NCBI GenBank assembly: GCA_035308905.1
Contig: DATGFS010000061.1
Coordinates: forward strand, 1 to 38,001
DNA length: 38,001 bases
Source of the DNA: a bacterium
GTDB taxonomy: Bacteria > Sysuimicrobiota > Sysuimicrobiia > Sysuimicrobiales > Segetimicrobiaceae
Direction: 5' to 3'
The notes beneath the pieces are model-generated. The model made no database searches and had not been told where the DNA came from. It saw only the letters and a program-made list of their open reading frames with translations. Below are positions 7,196 to 14,946 of this stretch, one piece after another. Position 1 is the first letter of the stretch; each line of letters starts with the position of its first letter. A program made the translations under genes and the position numbers.

Positions 7196-8104
7196 TCATA
7201 CGCGGGCGCCGAGCAGCGCCGCCACGGCGTCGCCCGCCTCCTCGACGGTCAGCGCGTCCGGCCGCACCGCCATCCCGAGCGCGCGCAGGCGCTGCACCAC
7301 CTGCACCGGCTCCGGCGGCGCGAGCCCGAGCGCCGCCAGCCGCGCCGCATCGCCGAACACCTCGCGGGTGGACCCTGCCGCGGCGACGACACCGTCTTGA
7401 AGCACGTAGAGACGGTCGGAGAGGCGCGCAACCTCCTCCATGTCATGCGACACCAGCACGAGCGTCAGACCCTCACGGTCGCGCAGGTCCTGGATGCGCC
7501 GCCGCAGCTCCGCCCGCGCCCCGGGATCGAGGCCCGAGGTCGGTTCGTCGAGCACCAGCACGCGCGGCCGGATCGCCAGCACGCCGGCGAGCGCGGCCTT
7601 CCGCATCTCGCCGCCGCTCAGCGAGAACGTGTAGCGGTCCTTGAAGCGCTCGAACGGGAGGCCGACCGTGTCCATTGCCCAGCGCACGCGGGCACGGATC
7701 TCGTCCATCGGAAGGCGCAGCTGCCGCGGTCCGTACGCCACGTCGTCGCCGACGAGCGGCTCGAACATCTGCGTCTCGGGGTCCTGGAACACCAGCCCCA
7801 CCCGCTGGCGCACGGCCCGCAGATCGGTGCGCGGGCTCGCGAGATCGTGCCCGTCAACGACGACGCGGCCGCGCGCCGGCCGCAGCAGGCCGTTCAGGTA
7901 CTGGATCAGCGTGGATTTGCCGGATCCGGTCCGGCCGAGGATGCCGACGACTTCGCCCGCCCGCACCTCGACGCTCACGCCGCGAAGGGCCGTATGCTCG
8001 AAGGGCGTGCCGGCCATATAGGTGTGCCAGAGGTCCGTGACCTCGATGAGCGGGGAGCCGGCCTGGACTTCGCGGCTGCCGTTCGCCTGCCGGGCGCCGG
8101 TCAT
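7196..8104 (-). CDS. ecfA2: ECF transporter ATPase EcfA2
   Basis: 302 residues from ATG 8104, which overlaps the ecfA1 stop (ATGA). Walker A GRTGSGKS (57-64), Q-loop VFQDPETQMF, signature LSGGEMRKAALAG, Walker B VLVLDEPTSGLDP and switch histidine in LVSHDME. The DPETQ Q-loop and the LSGGE signature match ECF ATPases rather than general importers. It should pair with EcfA1 as a heterodimer on EcfT. Confidence 0.92.
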   Translation of the reverse strand: MTGARQANGSREVQAGSPLIEVTDLWHTYMAGTPFEHTALRGVSVEVRAGEVVGILGRTGSGKSTLIQYLNGLLRPARGRVVVDGHDLASPRTDLRAVRQRVGLVFQDPETQMFEPLVGDDVAYGPRQLRLPMDEIRARVRWAMDTVGLPFERFKDRYTFSLSGGEMRKAALAGVLAIRPRVLVLDEPTSGLDPGARAELRRRIQDLRDREGLTLVLVSHDMEEVARLSDRLYVLQDGVVAAAGSTREVFGDAARLAALGLAPPEPVQVVQRLRALGMAVRPDALTVEEAGDAVAALLGARV

Positions 8105-9000
8105 GACGGCCGGCCGGCGCGGGCGACGACCGCGGCGGTGAGCTCGTCCACCGAGAGCACGTCGATCGGAAACTCCGGCACGTGCGCGCGCACGCGCAGC
8201 GCGACGGCGGTCACGGGCGGCAGGTCCAGACCCACGTCGCGGAGCAGGTCCGCGCGCGCGAACACCCGGCGCGGCGGTCCCTCCACCAGCACCGCGCCGC
8301 CGGCCAGCGCGATGATCCGATCCGCGCGGGCGGCCTCGTTCATCAGGTGCGTGATCGCCACCACCGCGGTCCCCCGCCGGCGCAGCTCGGCGATGATCGC
8401 GGCCACGGCCTGGCGCCCCTCCGGATCGAGCATCGACGTCGCCTCGTCCAGCACGAGACACGCGGGCCGCATCGCCAGCACCGCGGCGATCGCCACCCGC
8501 TGCTTCTGTCCGGCGGACAGCAGATGCGGCGGCCGGTCCCGCGCGCCCCACATCCCCACCAACTCGAGCGCCTCGCGCACGCGGACGCGCAGCTCCTCGT
8601 GCGGCACGCCGAGGTTCTCCGGACCGAAGGCGACGTCTTCCTCGACGATCGTCGCGACCATCTGGCTCTCCGGATGCTGAAAGACCATACCGACCGTGCC
8701 GCGGATCGCACGGGTATGCGCCGGGTCGCGCGTATCCAGACCGGCGACGAGGACGCGGCCGGACGCCGGCCGCAGGAGGGCGTTCAGGTGCCGCGCGAGC
8801 GTCGACTTGCCGGAGCCGTTCGGACCGACGATGGCGACGTATTCGCCGGGATCGATCCGCAGCGAGACGCCGCGCAGCACCGGCGGTCCGGCCTGCGCGG
8901 CGGCCTCCCTGTCGCGGGGCACGCCGGTGTCGGGTCCCGACCCCGCGGACGCCGCGTACGAAAAATGGATATCTTCGCAGACGATCAGCGGGTCGGCCAT
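8101..9000 (-). CDS. ecfA1: ECF transporter ATPase EcfA1
   Basis: 299 residues. Walker A GPNGSGKS (59-66), Q-loop VFQHPESQMV, signature LLSAGQKQRVAIA (160-172), Walker B CLVLDEATSMLDP and switch histidine in AITHLMNE. There is an insertion of about 20 residues between IHFSYAASAG and GPPVLRGVSL near the N-terminus. ATG at 9000 has GGAGG only 3 nt upstream, an unusually tight spacing, and overlaps the M20 peptidase gene by 16 bp. Confidence 0.92.
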   Translation of the reverse strand: MADPLIVCEDIHFSYAASAGSGPDTGVPRDREAAAQAGPPVLRGVSLRIDPGEYVAIVGPNGSGKSTLARHLNALLRPASGRVLVAGLDTRDPAHTRAIRGTVGMVFQHPESQMVATIVEEDVAFGPENLGVPHEELRVRVREALELVGMWGARDRPPHLLSAGQKQRVAIAAVLAMRPACLVLDEATSMLDPEGRQAVAAIIAELRRRGTAVVAITHLMNEAARADRIIALAGGAVLVEGPPRRVFARADLLRDVGLDLPPVTAVALRVRAHVPEFPIDVLSVDELTAAVVARAGRPS

Positions 9001-10229
9001 TCGCCTCCGAGAAAACGGCAGGCGGCCGCGGCATAGATGCGGCAGGCCTCCGCGATCTCCGCGACTCGGACGAACTCGTCGACCTGATGCGGAATCGTGA
9101 CGTCGCCGGGCCCGATCGTGACGATCGGCACCCGCGCCCACGCGTGCAGAAACGTGCCGTCGGTGGCGCCCGGCACGCCGGCGAACCTCGGCGGACGGCC
9201 CTGCACTCGCCGGCACGCCTCCGCGACGGCCACCGCGACCGGGGTGGACGGGTCGGTCTCGGTCCAGGGACGCTCTTCGATGACCTCGAGTTCCGCGGTG
9301 CAGCCGGCCGCGGCGGCGGACTCCGCCGCCGCGGCCGCGAGATCGGCGCAGATCGCCGCGTGCTCCTGCCCCGGAATCGTGCGGATGTCGAGCCCGACCA
9401 CCGCGTCCGCGTGCATCACGTTGAGCTGCGCCGGCTCCCCCGCGCGCAGCAGCGTCGGCGTTACACTCGGTTCGCCGAGAAAGGCGTGACGCCCGTGGCG
9501 CGTGACGTACCGCGCCTCGAGTGAGCCGGCCTCGCGCACGAACGCCGCCGCGGCGGGAATCGGGTTGCGGCCGCTCTTCGGCATCGCGCCGTGGGCCATG
9601 CGGCCCCGGAAGCGCGCGAGCGCGCGGATCCCGCCCTTCTGCACAAGACAAATCGCATTCTCTTCCGGCTCGCAGATGATCGCGCCGGCCGCCCCCTCGG
9701 CCCAGCCGTTCCGGATGAAGGCCTTGATGCCGGCCATCATCCCCTCTTCGTCGGCCACGACGGCGAGGCGCACGGTACCGGACAACCGGGTACCGGCGTC
9801 CCGCAGCGCGCGCACGGCGCCGATCGCCGCCGCCACCCCCGCTTTCATGTCCGCCGAGCCGCGCCCGTACAGCCGGCCGTCGCGAATCTCGGCGCCGAAC
9901 GGCGGCACGGACCAATCCGCGGCCTCACCCTCCGTCACGACGTCGGTGTGGCCTTCGAAGATGAGGATGGGACCGGCCGAAGAGCCCGCGAGATCGGCGA
10001 TGACGTTCGGCCGCCCCGGTGCGGCGTCCTCGACGCGAACCACCAGATCGAGGCGGCGCAGCTCGTCGGCCACGAGGGCGGCGGCCTCGGTCTCGTTGCC
10101 GCGGGGGTCGCCGGGCCGGTAGACGCTCGGGATGCGCACCAAGCGGCGCGCGAGGTCGAGCGTGTACCCGTCGTCGACGGCCGCCAGCGCGGCGTCCACC
10201 GCGGACCCCGCTCCGGATTCGGTCGGCAC
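8985..10229 (-). CDS. M20 family metallo-amidohydrolase (ArgE/DapE type)
   Basis: 414 residues. Two-zinc M20 motifs: GHTDVV (H94, D96), GRGSADMKAG (D127), catalytic DEEG (about 160-163), CEPEEN (about 186-191) and a C-terminal IPHQVDEFV histidine. The family cleaves N-acyl or peptide bonds (ArgE, DapE, carboxypeptidase G2 types), and the sequence does not fix the substrate. GTG at 10229 lacks a good ribosome binding site; the GTG at codon 11 is an alternative. It lies 19 nt after the aldehyde dehydrogenase and overlaps ecfA1, so it probably belongs to the importer operon. It may deacylate the imported compound (inference). Confidence 0.88.
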   Translation of the reverse strand: MPTESGAGSAVDAALAAVDDGYTLDLARRLVRIPSVYRPGDPRGNETEAAALVADELRRLDLVVRVEDAAPGRPNVIADLAGSSAGPILIFEGHTDVVTEGEAADWSVPPFGAEIRDGRLYGRGSADMKAGVAAAIGAVRALRDAGTRLSGTVRLAVVADEEGMMAGIKAFIRNGWAEGAAGAIICEPEENAICLVQKGGIRALARFRGRMAHGAMPKSGRNPIPAAAAFVREAGSLEARYVTRHGRHAFLGEPSVTPTLLRAGEPAQLNVMHADAVVGLDIRTIPGQEHAAICADLAAAAAESAAAAGCTAELEVIEERPWTETDPSTPVAVAVAEACRRVQGRPPRFAGVPGATDGTFLHAWARVPIVTIGPGDVTIPHQVDEFVRVAEIAEACRIYAAAACRFLGGEWPTR

Positions 10230-10248
10230 GGAGGCGCGGGCAGTGCGC

Positions 10249-11709
10249 CTAGTAGATCTTGGAATCCCGCGCCCGCCCCGTGTAGTCGAAGAACACGCTC
10301 TTCAGCTCGGTGTAGAACTCGAGGCCCTCTTCCGCCATCTCGCGGCCGCCGACGCCGCTCCATTTGATCCCGCCGAACGGGATCTGCGCCTCCCCGCCGA
10401 CGGTCGGCGAGTTCACATGGACCATGCCGACTTCGACGCGATCGACGAAGCGCATGATCGCCGACGCATCGCCCGCGTAGATGGACGACGAGAGGCCGTA
10501 GCGCACCCCGTTCGTCACCGCGAGCGCCTCGTCGAGCGACCCGACCGGGATCACCGACAAGACCGGGCCGAAGACCTCCTCCTGCGCGATCCGCGACTGC
10601 GGCGGGACGTCGACGAACACCGTGGGCTCGACGAAAAACCCCCGTTCGCACGCGCCCTCGGTCGCCCGGCGGCCGCCGGTGGCGACCCGCAGTCCCTCGC
10701 GGCGCGCGCCGTCGATGTACCCGAGCACGCTGTCCAGCTGATGCGCGTCGACGAGCGGGCCCAGGTCGACGTCTTTGTGCAGCCCGTTGCCGAGCCGCAT
10801 CTTCTTGGCGTAGGCCACGATCCGCTCGGTGAGGCCGGCGACGACATCGCGGTGGGCGATGCACAGGCTGGTCGCGGTGCAGCGCTGCCCGGTGCTGCCG
10901 AACGCGCCCGAGGCGATCCCGGTCGCGGCGAGGTCGAGGTCGGCGTCCGGCATCACGACCACCGCGTTCTTGCCGCCCATTTCGCAGGTCACCTTCGCGA
11001 GGCGGCGGGCCGCCCGCGCGTACACATCGCTGCCGATCCCGGTCGAGCCGGTGAACGACACCGCGCGAACGTCGGGATGATCGACGAGCGCGTCCCCGAC
11101 GTCGCCGCCGCTGCCCGGCAAGACTTGGAGGACGTTCTCGGGCAGCCCCGATTCTTGTAAAATCTCCCCGTAGCGCTCCGCGAGCAGCGGCGTGAGGCTG
11201 GCGGGCTTGAGAATCACGGCGTTGCCGGCGACGATCGCCGGCGCCGCCTTCCACACCGGCTCGGCCCAGGGAAAGTTCCAGGGGGTAATGACGGCCACGA
11301 CGCCGAGCGGCTGCCTGAGCGTGAACAGAAGCGTGGACGGCATCTCCGACGGCCGCGTACGGCCCCCCATCCGGAACCCTTCGCCGGCGAACCATTCAAG
11401 GAGCACCGCGCCTCGGATGATCTCGCCCCGCGCCTCCGAGACGATCTTGCCCTCCTCGCGGGTCAGCAGCTGCGCGAGCTCGTCGGCGCGCGCGCGGGTC
11501 ATCGCCGCGGCGCGCGCGAGCACGCGGCCGCGCTCGGGCGCCGGCACGTCGCGCCACTTCTCGAACGCGGCTTTGGCCCGCGCGACCGCGGGCTCCACGT
11601 CGGCGGCCGTCGCCTGGCGAACTTCGGCGATCACGTCGGTGGTGTCCGCCGGATTGACGTCGACTACCACGCGGGTACTGGCTGCGCGGTGGGCGCTGGA
11701 CGTGCTCAT
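10249..11709 (-). CDS. aldehyde dehydrogenase, 2,5-dioxovalerate/ketoglutarate-semialdehyde type
   Basis: 486 residues from ATG 11709, with GGGAGG 9 nt upstream. NAD(P)-dependent ALDH superfamily: ITPWNFPW (N145), FTGSTGIG, catalytic E243 in CEMGGKN and nucleophile C277 in GSTGQRCTATS, then QEEVFGPVLSVI and PFGGIKWSG. The VEFYT-like end (LEFYTELKSVF) and the general layout resemble alpha-ketoglutaric semialdehyde dehydrogenases, but succinate-semialdehyde or betaine aldehyde activity cannot be excluded. It is the first gene of the minus-strand block that continues through M20 and the ECF importer. Confidence 0.9.
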   Translation of the reverse strand: MSTSSAHRAASTRVVVDVNPADTTDVIAEVRQATAADVEPAVARAKAAFEKWRDVPAPERGRVLARAAAMTRARADELAQLLTREEGKIVSEARGEIIRGAVLLEWFAGEGFRMGGRTRPSEMPSTLLFTLRQPLGVVAVITPWNFPWAEPVWKAAPAIVAGNAVILKPASLTPLLAERYGEILQESGLPENVLQVLPGSGGDVGDALVDHPDVRAVSFTGSTGIGSDVYARAARRLAKVTCEMGGKNAVVVMPDADLDLAATGIASGAFGSTGQRCTATSLCIAHRDVVAGLTERIVAYAKKMRLGNGLHKDVDLGPLVDAHQLDSVLGYIDGARREGLRVATGGRRATEGACERGFFVEPTVFVDVPPQSRIAQEEVFGPVLSVIPVGSLDEALAVTNGVRYGLSSSIYAGDASAIMRFVDRVEVGMVHVNSPTVGGEAQIPFGGIKWSGVGGREMAEEGLEFYTELKSVFFDYTGRARDSKIY

Positions 11710-11729
11710 CGAGTCTGCCCTCCCGGGGT

Positions 11730-11776
11730 GCCGGCCGGCTTTGATCCCATGGTCGCCGGCCGGCTCGCCGGCCGGC
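11730..11776. repeat. three copies of GCCGGCCGGC in the divergent intergenic region
   Basis: The palindromic 10-mer occurs at 11730-11739, 11755-11764 and 11767-11776, upstream of the aldehyde dehydrogenase and divergent amidohydrolase genes. It could form alternative stems or bind a dimeric regulator. In DNA this GC-rich, chance occurrence is also plausible. Confidence 0.35.
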
Positions 11777-11948
11777 GCCGTCGTGTCGTGGGCCGGCACA
11801 CAATGCGGCGAGGTCATTCGTTCGCGCTTCGCAGGAGCGGACTCCTGCACGCGGAAGACCGTCATGCCGCGCACGCGACCGGGAAGCACCGCCGCGCTGC
11901 GCGCGTTGCGCGTGTTGGGAGACGGTACTTCGAGGTAGGAGCCGCGGA

Positions 11949-12974
11949 ATGCAGGGACAGCCGCTCGACGAAGCCCGCTCGGACGGGTTCGCCACGCCGC
12001 CGCCGCGTGCGGTGGCGTGCCCGATCGTCGACATACATACGCACATGACCGAGCCGGCGACGAACCACGAGCTCGTCGAGGCCGCCCGTCGCTACGGCGT
12101 CACACGCCTGGGCGCCATCACGTCGCTCGAGGAGGGTCTGGCACTGGGGCGGCGCTATCCCGGCGAGATCGAGATCGTGGCCCGTCCTCCCCTCGTCCCG
12201 TCCGCCAAGGCGGCGCCGCGGGACCACCGGCCTCCGGAAGCACGGGCGCTCGAGATGATTCCTCGGGCCGCCGCGAACGGTGTGCGTATCATCAAGTTCT
12301 GGTTCGCCCCGCGCATCCGCGACCGGCTGGACTTTCTCTTCGATTCTCCGAGGCTGGACCCCGTCTTCGACGCGATCGCCGCGCACGGCCTCGGCATTCT
12401 CGTGCACGTCAGCGACCCCGACCGGTGGTTCGAGCGGAAGTACGATCCGGCCAAGTACGGCACGAAGGCCGACCAATATCCGATGCTGGAGCACCGGCTC
12501 CGGCAGTATCCCACCGTCCCGTTTCTGGCGGCGCACATGGGCGGCGATCCCGAGCACCTCGACCACCTCGCCGGCCTCCTGACGCGCTACCCCAACCTCT
12601 ACCTCGACACGAGCGCGACCAAGTGGATCGTGCGGGAGCTGGGGCGGCAGCGCGAGGCGGCGCGTGTGTTCTTGCGGCGTTGGGCGGACCGGATCTGCTT
12701 CGGCACCGACCAGGTCGTGCTCAAGGACTCGGACCCGGTCCGCTACCTCGTGCGCTACTGGGTCCACCAGATGTTCTGGGAAACCGATCTCGTCTGTCCG
12801 TCGCCGATTCCGGACCCGGACGCGGACAGAACGCCGATGCTGCGCGGCCTCGATCTTCCGGGGGACGTGCTCGAGCAGATCTATTGGAAAACGGCCGGGC
12901 GGGCGTTCGCGATCGACGCCCGCCCGGCCGCACATGCCGCCGCCGACCCCACACAGGGGGCCGGCGGCGGATGA
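11949..12974 (+). CDS. TIM-barrel amidohydrolase (amidohydrolase_2 type)
   Basis: 341 residues. Metal-binding DIHTHM (H30, H32), then ILVHVSDPDRWF, FLAAHMGGDPEHL, LYLDTSA and RICFGTDQ give the order of the amidohydrolase_2 family (decarboxylases and hydrolases such as ACMSD or 4-sulfomuconolactone hydrolase types). AGGAG lies 7 nt before the ATG. It is divergent from the ALDH-M20-ECF operon across 239 bp, so the two may be co-regulated; the substrate is unknown. The last 20 residues are Ala/Gly-rich and probably disordered. Confidence 0.82.
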   Translation: MQGQPLDEARSDGFATPPPRAVACPIVDIHTHMTEPATNHELVEAARRYGVTRLGAITSLEEGLALGRRYPGEIEIVARPPLVPSAKAAPRDHRPPEARALEMIPRAAANGVRIIKFWFAPRIRDRLDFLFDSPRLDPVFDAIAAHGLGILVHVSDPDRWFERKYDPAKYGTKADQYPMLEHRLRQYPTVPFLAAHMGGDPEHLDHLAGLLTRYPNLYLDTSATKWIVRELGRQREAARVFLRRWADRICFGTDQVVLKDSDPVRYLVRYWVHQMFWETDLVCPSPIPDPDADRTPMLRGLDLPGDVLEQIYWKTAGRAFAIDARPAAHAAADPTQGAGGG

Positions 12975-12992
12975 GCTATCGTCTGTGGACCA

Positions 12993-13064
12993 TTAACGGA
13001 TGATCAGGTGTCCGGTGGCCCACAGCGCCAAGCCGACCAGCAACAGCAACCCGGCCAGCAGCAT
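12993..13064 (-). CDS. 23-residue single-span membrane protein
   Basis: I translated MLLAGLLLLLVGLALW-type sequence: M-L-L-A-G-L-L-L-L-V-G-L-A-L-W-A-T-G-H-L then I-I-R and TAA. The whole peptide is one hydrophobic helix with a basic C-terminal end. AGGAGG lies 8 nt before the ATG, one of the strongest ribosome binding sites in the window, which makes a chance ORF less likely. A weak -35/-10 pair (TTGAGC, 16 bp, TATTCT) lies upstream on the same strand. Function unknown; such peptides often stabilise a larger membrane protein. Confidence 0.55.
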   Translation of the reverse strand: MLLAGLLLLVGLALWATGHLIIR

Positions 13065-13157
13065 CGTTTCCACCTCCTGTTCATCCCGTATTGTGTAGCT
13101 CACGAGAATATTCCCCGGAAAGGCCTGCTCAAAACATCGTCGTCCGTTGGGCGCCGC

Positions 13158-13643
13158 TCAGTTCCCCGTTTCCCGGTACATCCCGGTGTCGCACATCGAT
13201 GCAGAGACGACGCAGAACGACCGGCGGTCGGACCCGGCGGTATCGTAGCACTGCGCGAGGGCCTGAGACTCCGCCGTTTTCTTGTCGCCGCCGATCGCCC
13301 ATCCCACGCCCGGAGTTCCCTTCTGCGGGTCCATCGCGACGGCGGCGCACTGCTGATGGATCGTCTGCACCACCTGGCAAACCTTACGGGCGTCGCCCGA
13401 CGCGCCCTTCGCGGTTCTGCAGAGATCCAGCGCCTGGTCGGACGCCTGGTTCGCATTTGCCACGTTGCTCACAATGCCGAAGGCAAAACCGTGATTGGAC
13501 ACGTCGTCGGGGCGTCCGATCGCAAGGGCGCCGTCGGCGCTCGCCGTCACCGGCCACACCGCCGCGGCCGCGCACGCGACCGCCACGACGGTCGCAGCGA
13601 TCATCATCGGCGCCCCGGCTCGGCCAAAACGCATCTGTCGCAT
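13158..13643 (-). CDS. secreted DUF4189-type protein
   Basis: 161 residues. Signal peptide with hydrophobic core at about 13-36 (APMMIAATVVAVACAAAAVW) and a likely cut after TASA. The mature part has the DUF4189 pattern: GVGWAIGGDKKTAESQALAQC, followed by spaced cysteines (CVVSASMC) that probably form disulfides. Function of the domain is unknown. GGAGGTG lies 7 nt before the ATG. It probably has its own transcript. Confidence 0.75.
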   Translation of the reverse strand: MRQMRFGRAGAPMMIAATVVAVACAAAAVWPVTASADGALAIGRPDDVSNHGFAFGIVSNVANANQASDQALDLCRTAKGASGDARKVCQVVQTIHQQCAAVAMDPQKGTPGVGWAIGGDKKTAESQALAQCYDTAGSDRRSFCVVSASMCDTGMYRETGN

Positions 13644-13758
13644 TCACCGCCACCTCCATGAGTATCCACGCGTCGCCGCGGGCTGCCCCGCCGGGGCTGC
13701 GCGCCGCGTCGACCCGGCCTTGTTGTCTGTGTACCCCGTTTATGCGGCGGAAAACGAT

Positions 13759-13783
13759 CGCCGGCGCCCGTGGGACGCCGGCG
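13759..13783 (-). terminator. terminator-like hairpin after the 96-residue gene
   Basis: CGCCGGCG (13759-13766) pairs with CGCCGGCG (13776-13783) around a 9-nt loop. On the minus strand it is followed by ATCGTTTT. The T-run is short and 4 nt away from the stem, so the call is tentative. Confidence 0.4.
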
Positions 13784-13806
13784 TTGACTTCGCGGCGGCC
13801 GGCCGC

Positions 13807-14097
13807 TCAGGCGATGGCCTTCTCGACGTCCTCCCGGGTCAGCGTCTCGCCGAGCTCGCCGGACCAGCGCAGAATGGCTTCAATCACGTCCTCGCGCGAC
13901 ATGCCGAGGGTCGACGTCATTTCCTGGACGCACATCTCCACGACGTATTCCAGGCGGCCGCTCCACCCCGCGTCTTTCGCCTCGGCGACCAGCGACACAA
14001 TCACACCGGCAAGCAGCGGCTCCGCCCACTCCCGGCGCGCGGACTGGGCCTCAGTCGACACAGCGGCCCCCGTCCTCGATCCCGACTGGTTGTCCAC
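13807..14097 (-). CDS. small helical protein of unknown function
   Basis: 96 residues from GTG 14097 (GGAGG 6 nt upstream); a GTG 13 codons further in, starting VSTEAQ, is an alternative. No signal peptide or membrane helix. The body is acidic and helical: EWAEPLLAGVIVSLVAEAKDAG, then MSREDVIEAILRWSGELGETLTREDVEKAIA. I do not recognise a family. It lies 40 nt downstream of the DUF4337 gene and is probably co-transcribed with it. Confidence 0.6.
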   Translation of the reverse strand: MDNQSGSRTGAAVSTEAQSARREWAEPLLAGVIVSLVAEAKDAGWSGRLEYVVEMCVQEMTSTLGMSREDVIEAILRWSGELGETLTREDVEKAIA

Positions 14098-14137
14098 ACT
14101 CCACCTCCACAGCGGCTTGCTCCATGCGTCGCACCCG

Positions 14138-14737
14138 TCAGCCCGCCCGCGCGCTTTGCAAGGACGGCAGCACGGCCTGGAGCAGCAGCACGGCGCCCGC
14201 GGCGCCGGCGACGATCCCACCGTACCACAAGGGCGTCCGGCGGATGATCGCGGCGACGGAACACAGCACAATCCCGGCCTGGAAGAACGCCACCGCGCTG
14301 CCGAGCCGCTCGTGGAGCGAATCGTAACGCTCCGCGATATGGCGCGCGTCGTCGCGGCGTTGCTCCAGCGCTTGCGCGTCTTTGCTGATCTTGCGCTGGG
14401 CCGCGGCGTAGCGCGCCGCCTCGCGATCGTAGCGGGCGGCGAGCGCGGCCCCTGCGGACGCGCCGCCGAGGCGCAGCGCGTCGCGCTGGACTTCGAACAC
14501 GTGTCGCTTGATGCCCTCGGCCTGATAGAACGACCATTGATCGGAGGCCTGGCTCTGCAGCACCGCGGCCTCGGTCAGGCTGGCCAGCGAGTCGTGGACC
14601 GCCTTGCCGCCGGCGTAACTGGCGTACGCGGCGAGCATCGCCAGCACCGCGGTCGTGATGGCGACGGCCGGAATGAGCCAGTGCGGCTGGCCCTCCGCCG
14701 GCTCGATTTTTGATTCGACCTCGAACCGCTCTTCCAC
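14138..14737 (-). CDS. DUF4337 membrane protein
   Basis: 199 residues from GTG 14737, which has GGGGAGG 4 nt upstream; an upstream in-frame GTG at 14794 has no ribosome binding site. One membrane helix near residues 20-42, a periplasmic-type helical stretch with the DUF4337 hallmark QSQASDQWSFYQAEGIK, and two C-terminal helices (AVAFFQAGIVLCSVAAII and IVAGAAGAVLLLQAVL). The middle part (about 95-140) is charged and probably coiled coil. Function of this family is unknown. Confidence 0.8.
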   Translation of the reverse strand: MEERFEVESKIEPAEGQPHWLIPAVAITTAVLAMLAAYASYAGGKAVHDSLASLTEAAVLQSQASDQWSFYQAEGIKRHVFEVQRDALRLGGASAGAALAARYDREAARYAAAQRKISKDAQALEQRRDDARHIAERYDSLHERLGSAVAFFQAGIVLCSVAAIIRRTPLWYGGIVAGAAGAVLLLQAVLPSLQSARAG

Positions 14738-14862
14738 CGCGCCTCCCCAACGCCACGGAACACCGCCGCGGCGGATGCCGGTGACGGCGGTCACGAATGG
14801 GTGGTTTTCTGGACGGCGCGCGCCCAGTCCTGCGCAGGCGCGGCGGGGCGGCGTGTGAAACG

Positions 14863-14900
14863 GAGACGGCCGGCGCGCCCTCAGGCGCGCCGGCCGTCTC
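14863..14900 (-). terminator. 17-bp perfect hairpin downstream of the D,D-carboxypeptidase
   Basis: GAGACGGCCGGCGCGCC (14863-14879) pairs perfectly with 14884-14900 around a CTCA loop. On the minus strand CGTTTC follows, a weak U-tract. Its place just after the carboxypeptidase stop and before the DUF4337 gene suggests termination, and stem symmetry would let it act in both directions. Confidence 0.65.
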
Positions 14901-14946
14901 TGTCGCGTCCTTCCACGGGCGCGGCTTCAGCCGGCCCGCGCGTTCG

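Noticed and set aside
11949-12974. Amidohydrolase as a phosphotriesterase or dihydroorotase
   Set aside because: The HxH region and later FGTDQ motif match the amidohydrolase_2 group better; no carboxylated-lysine motif is evident.
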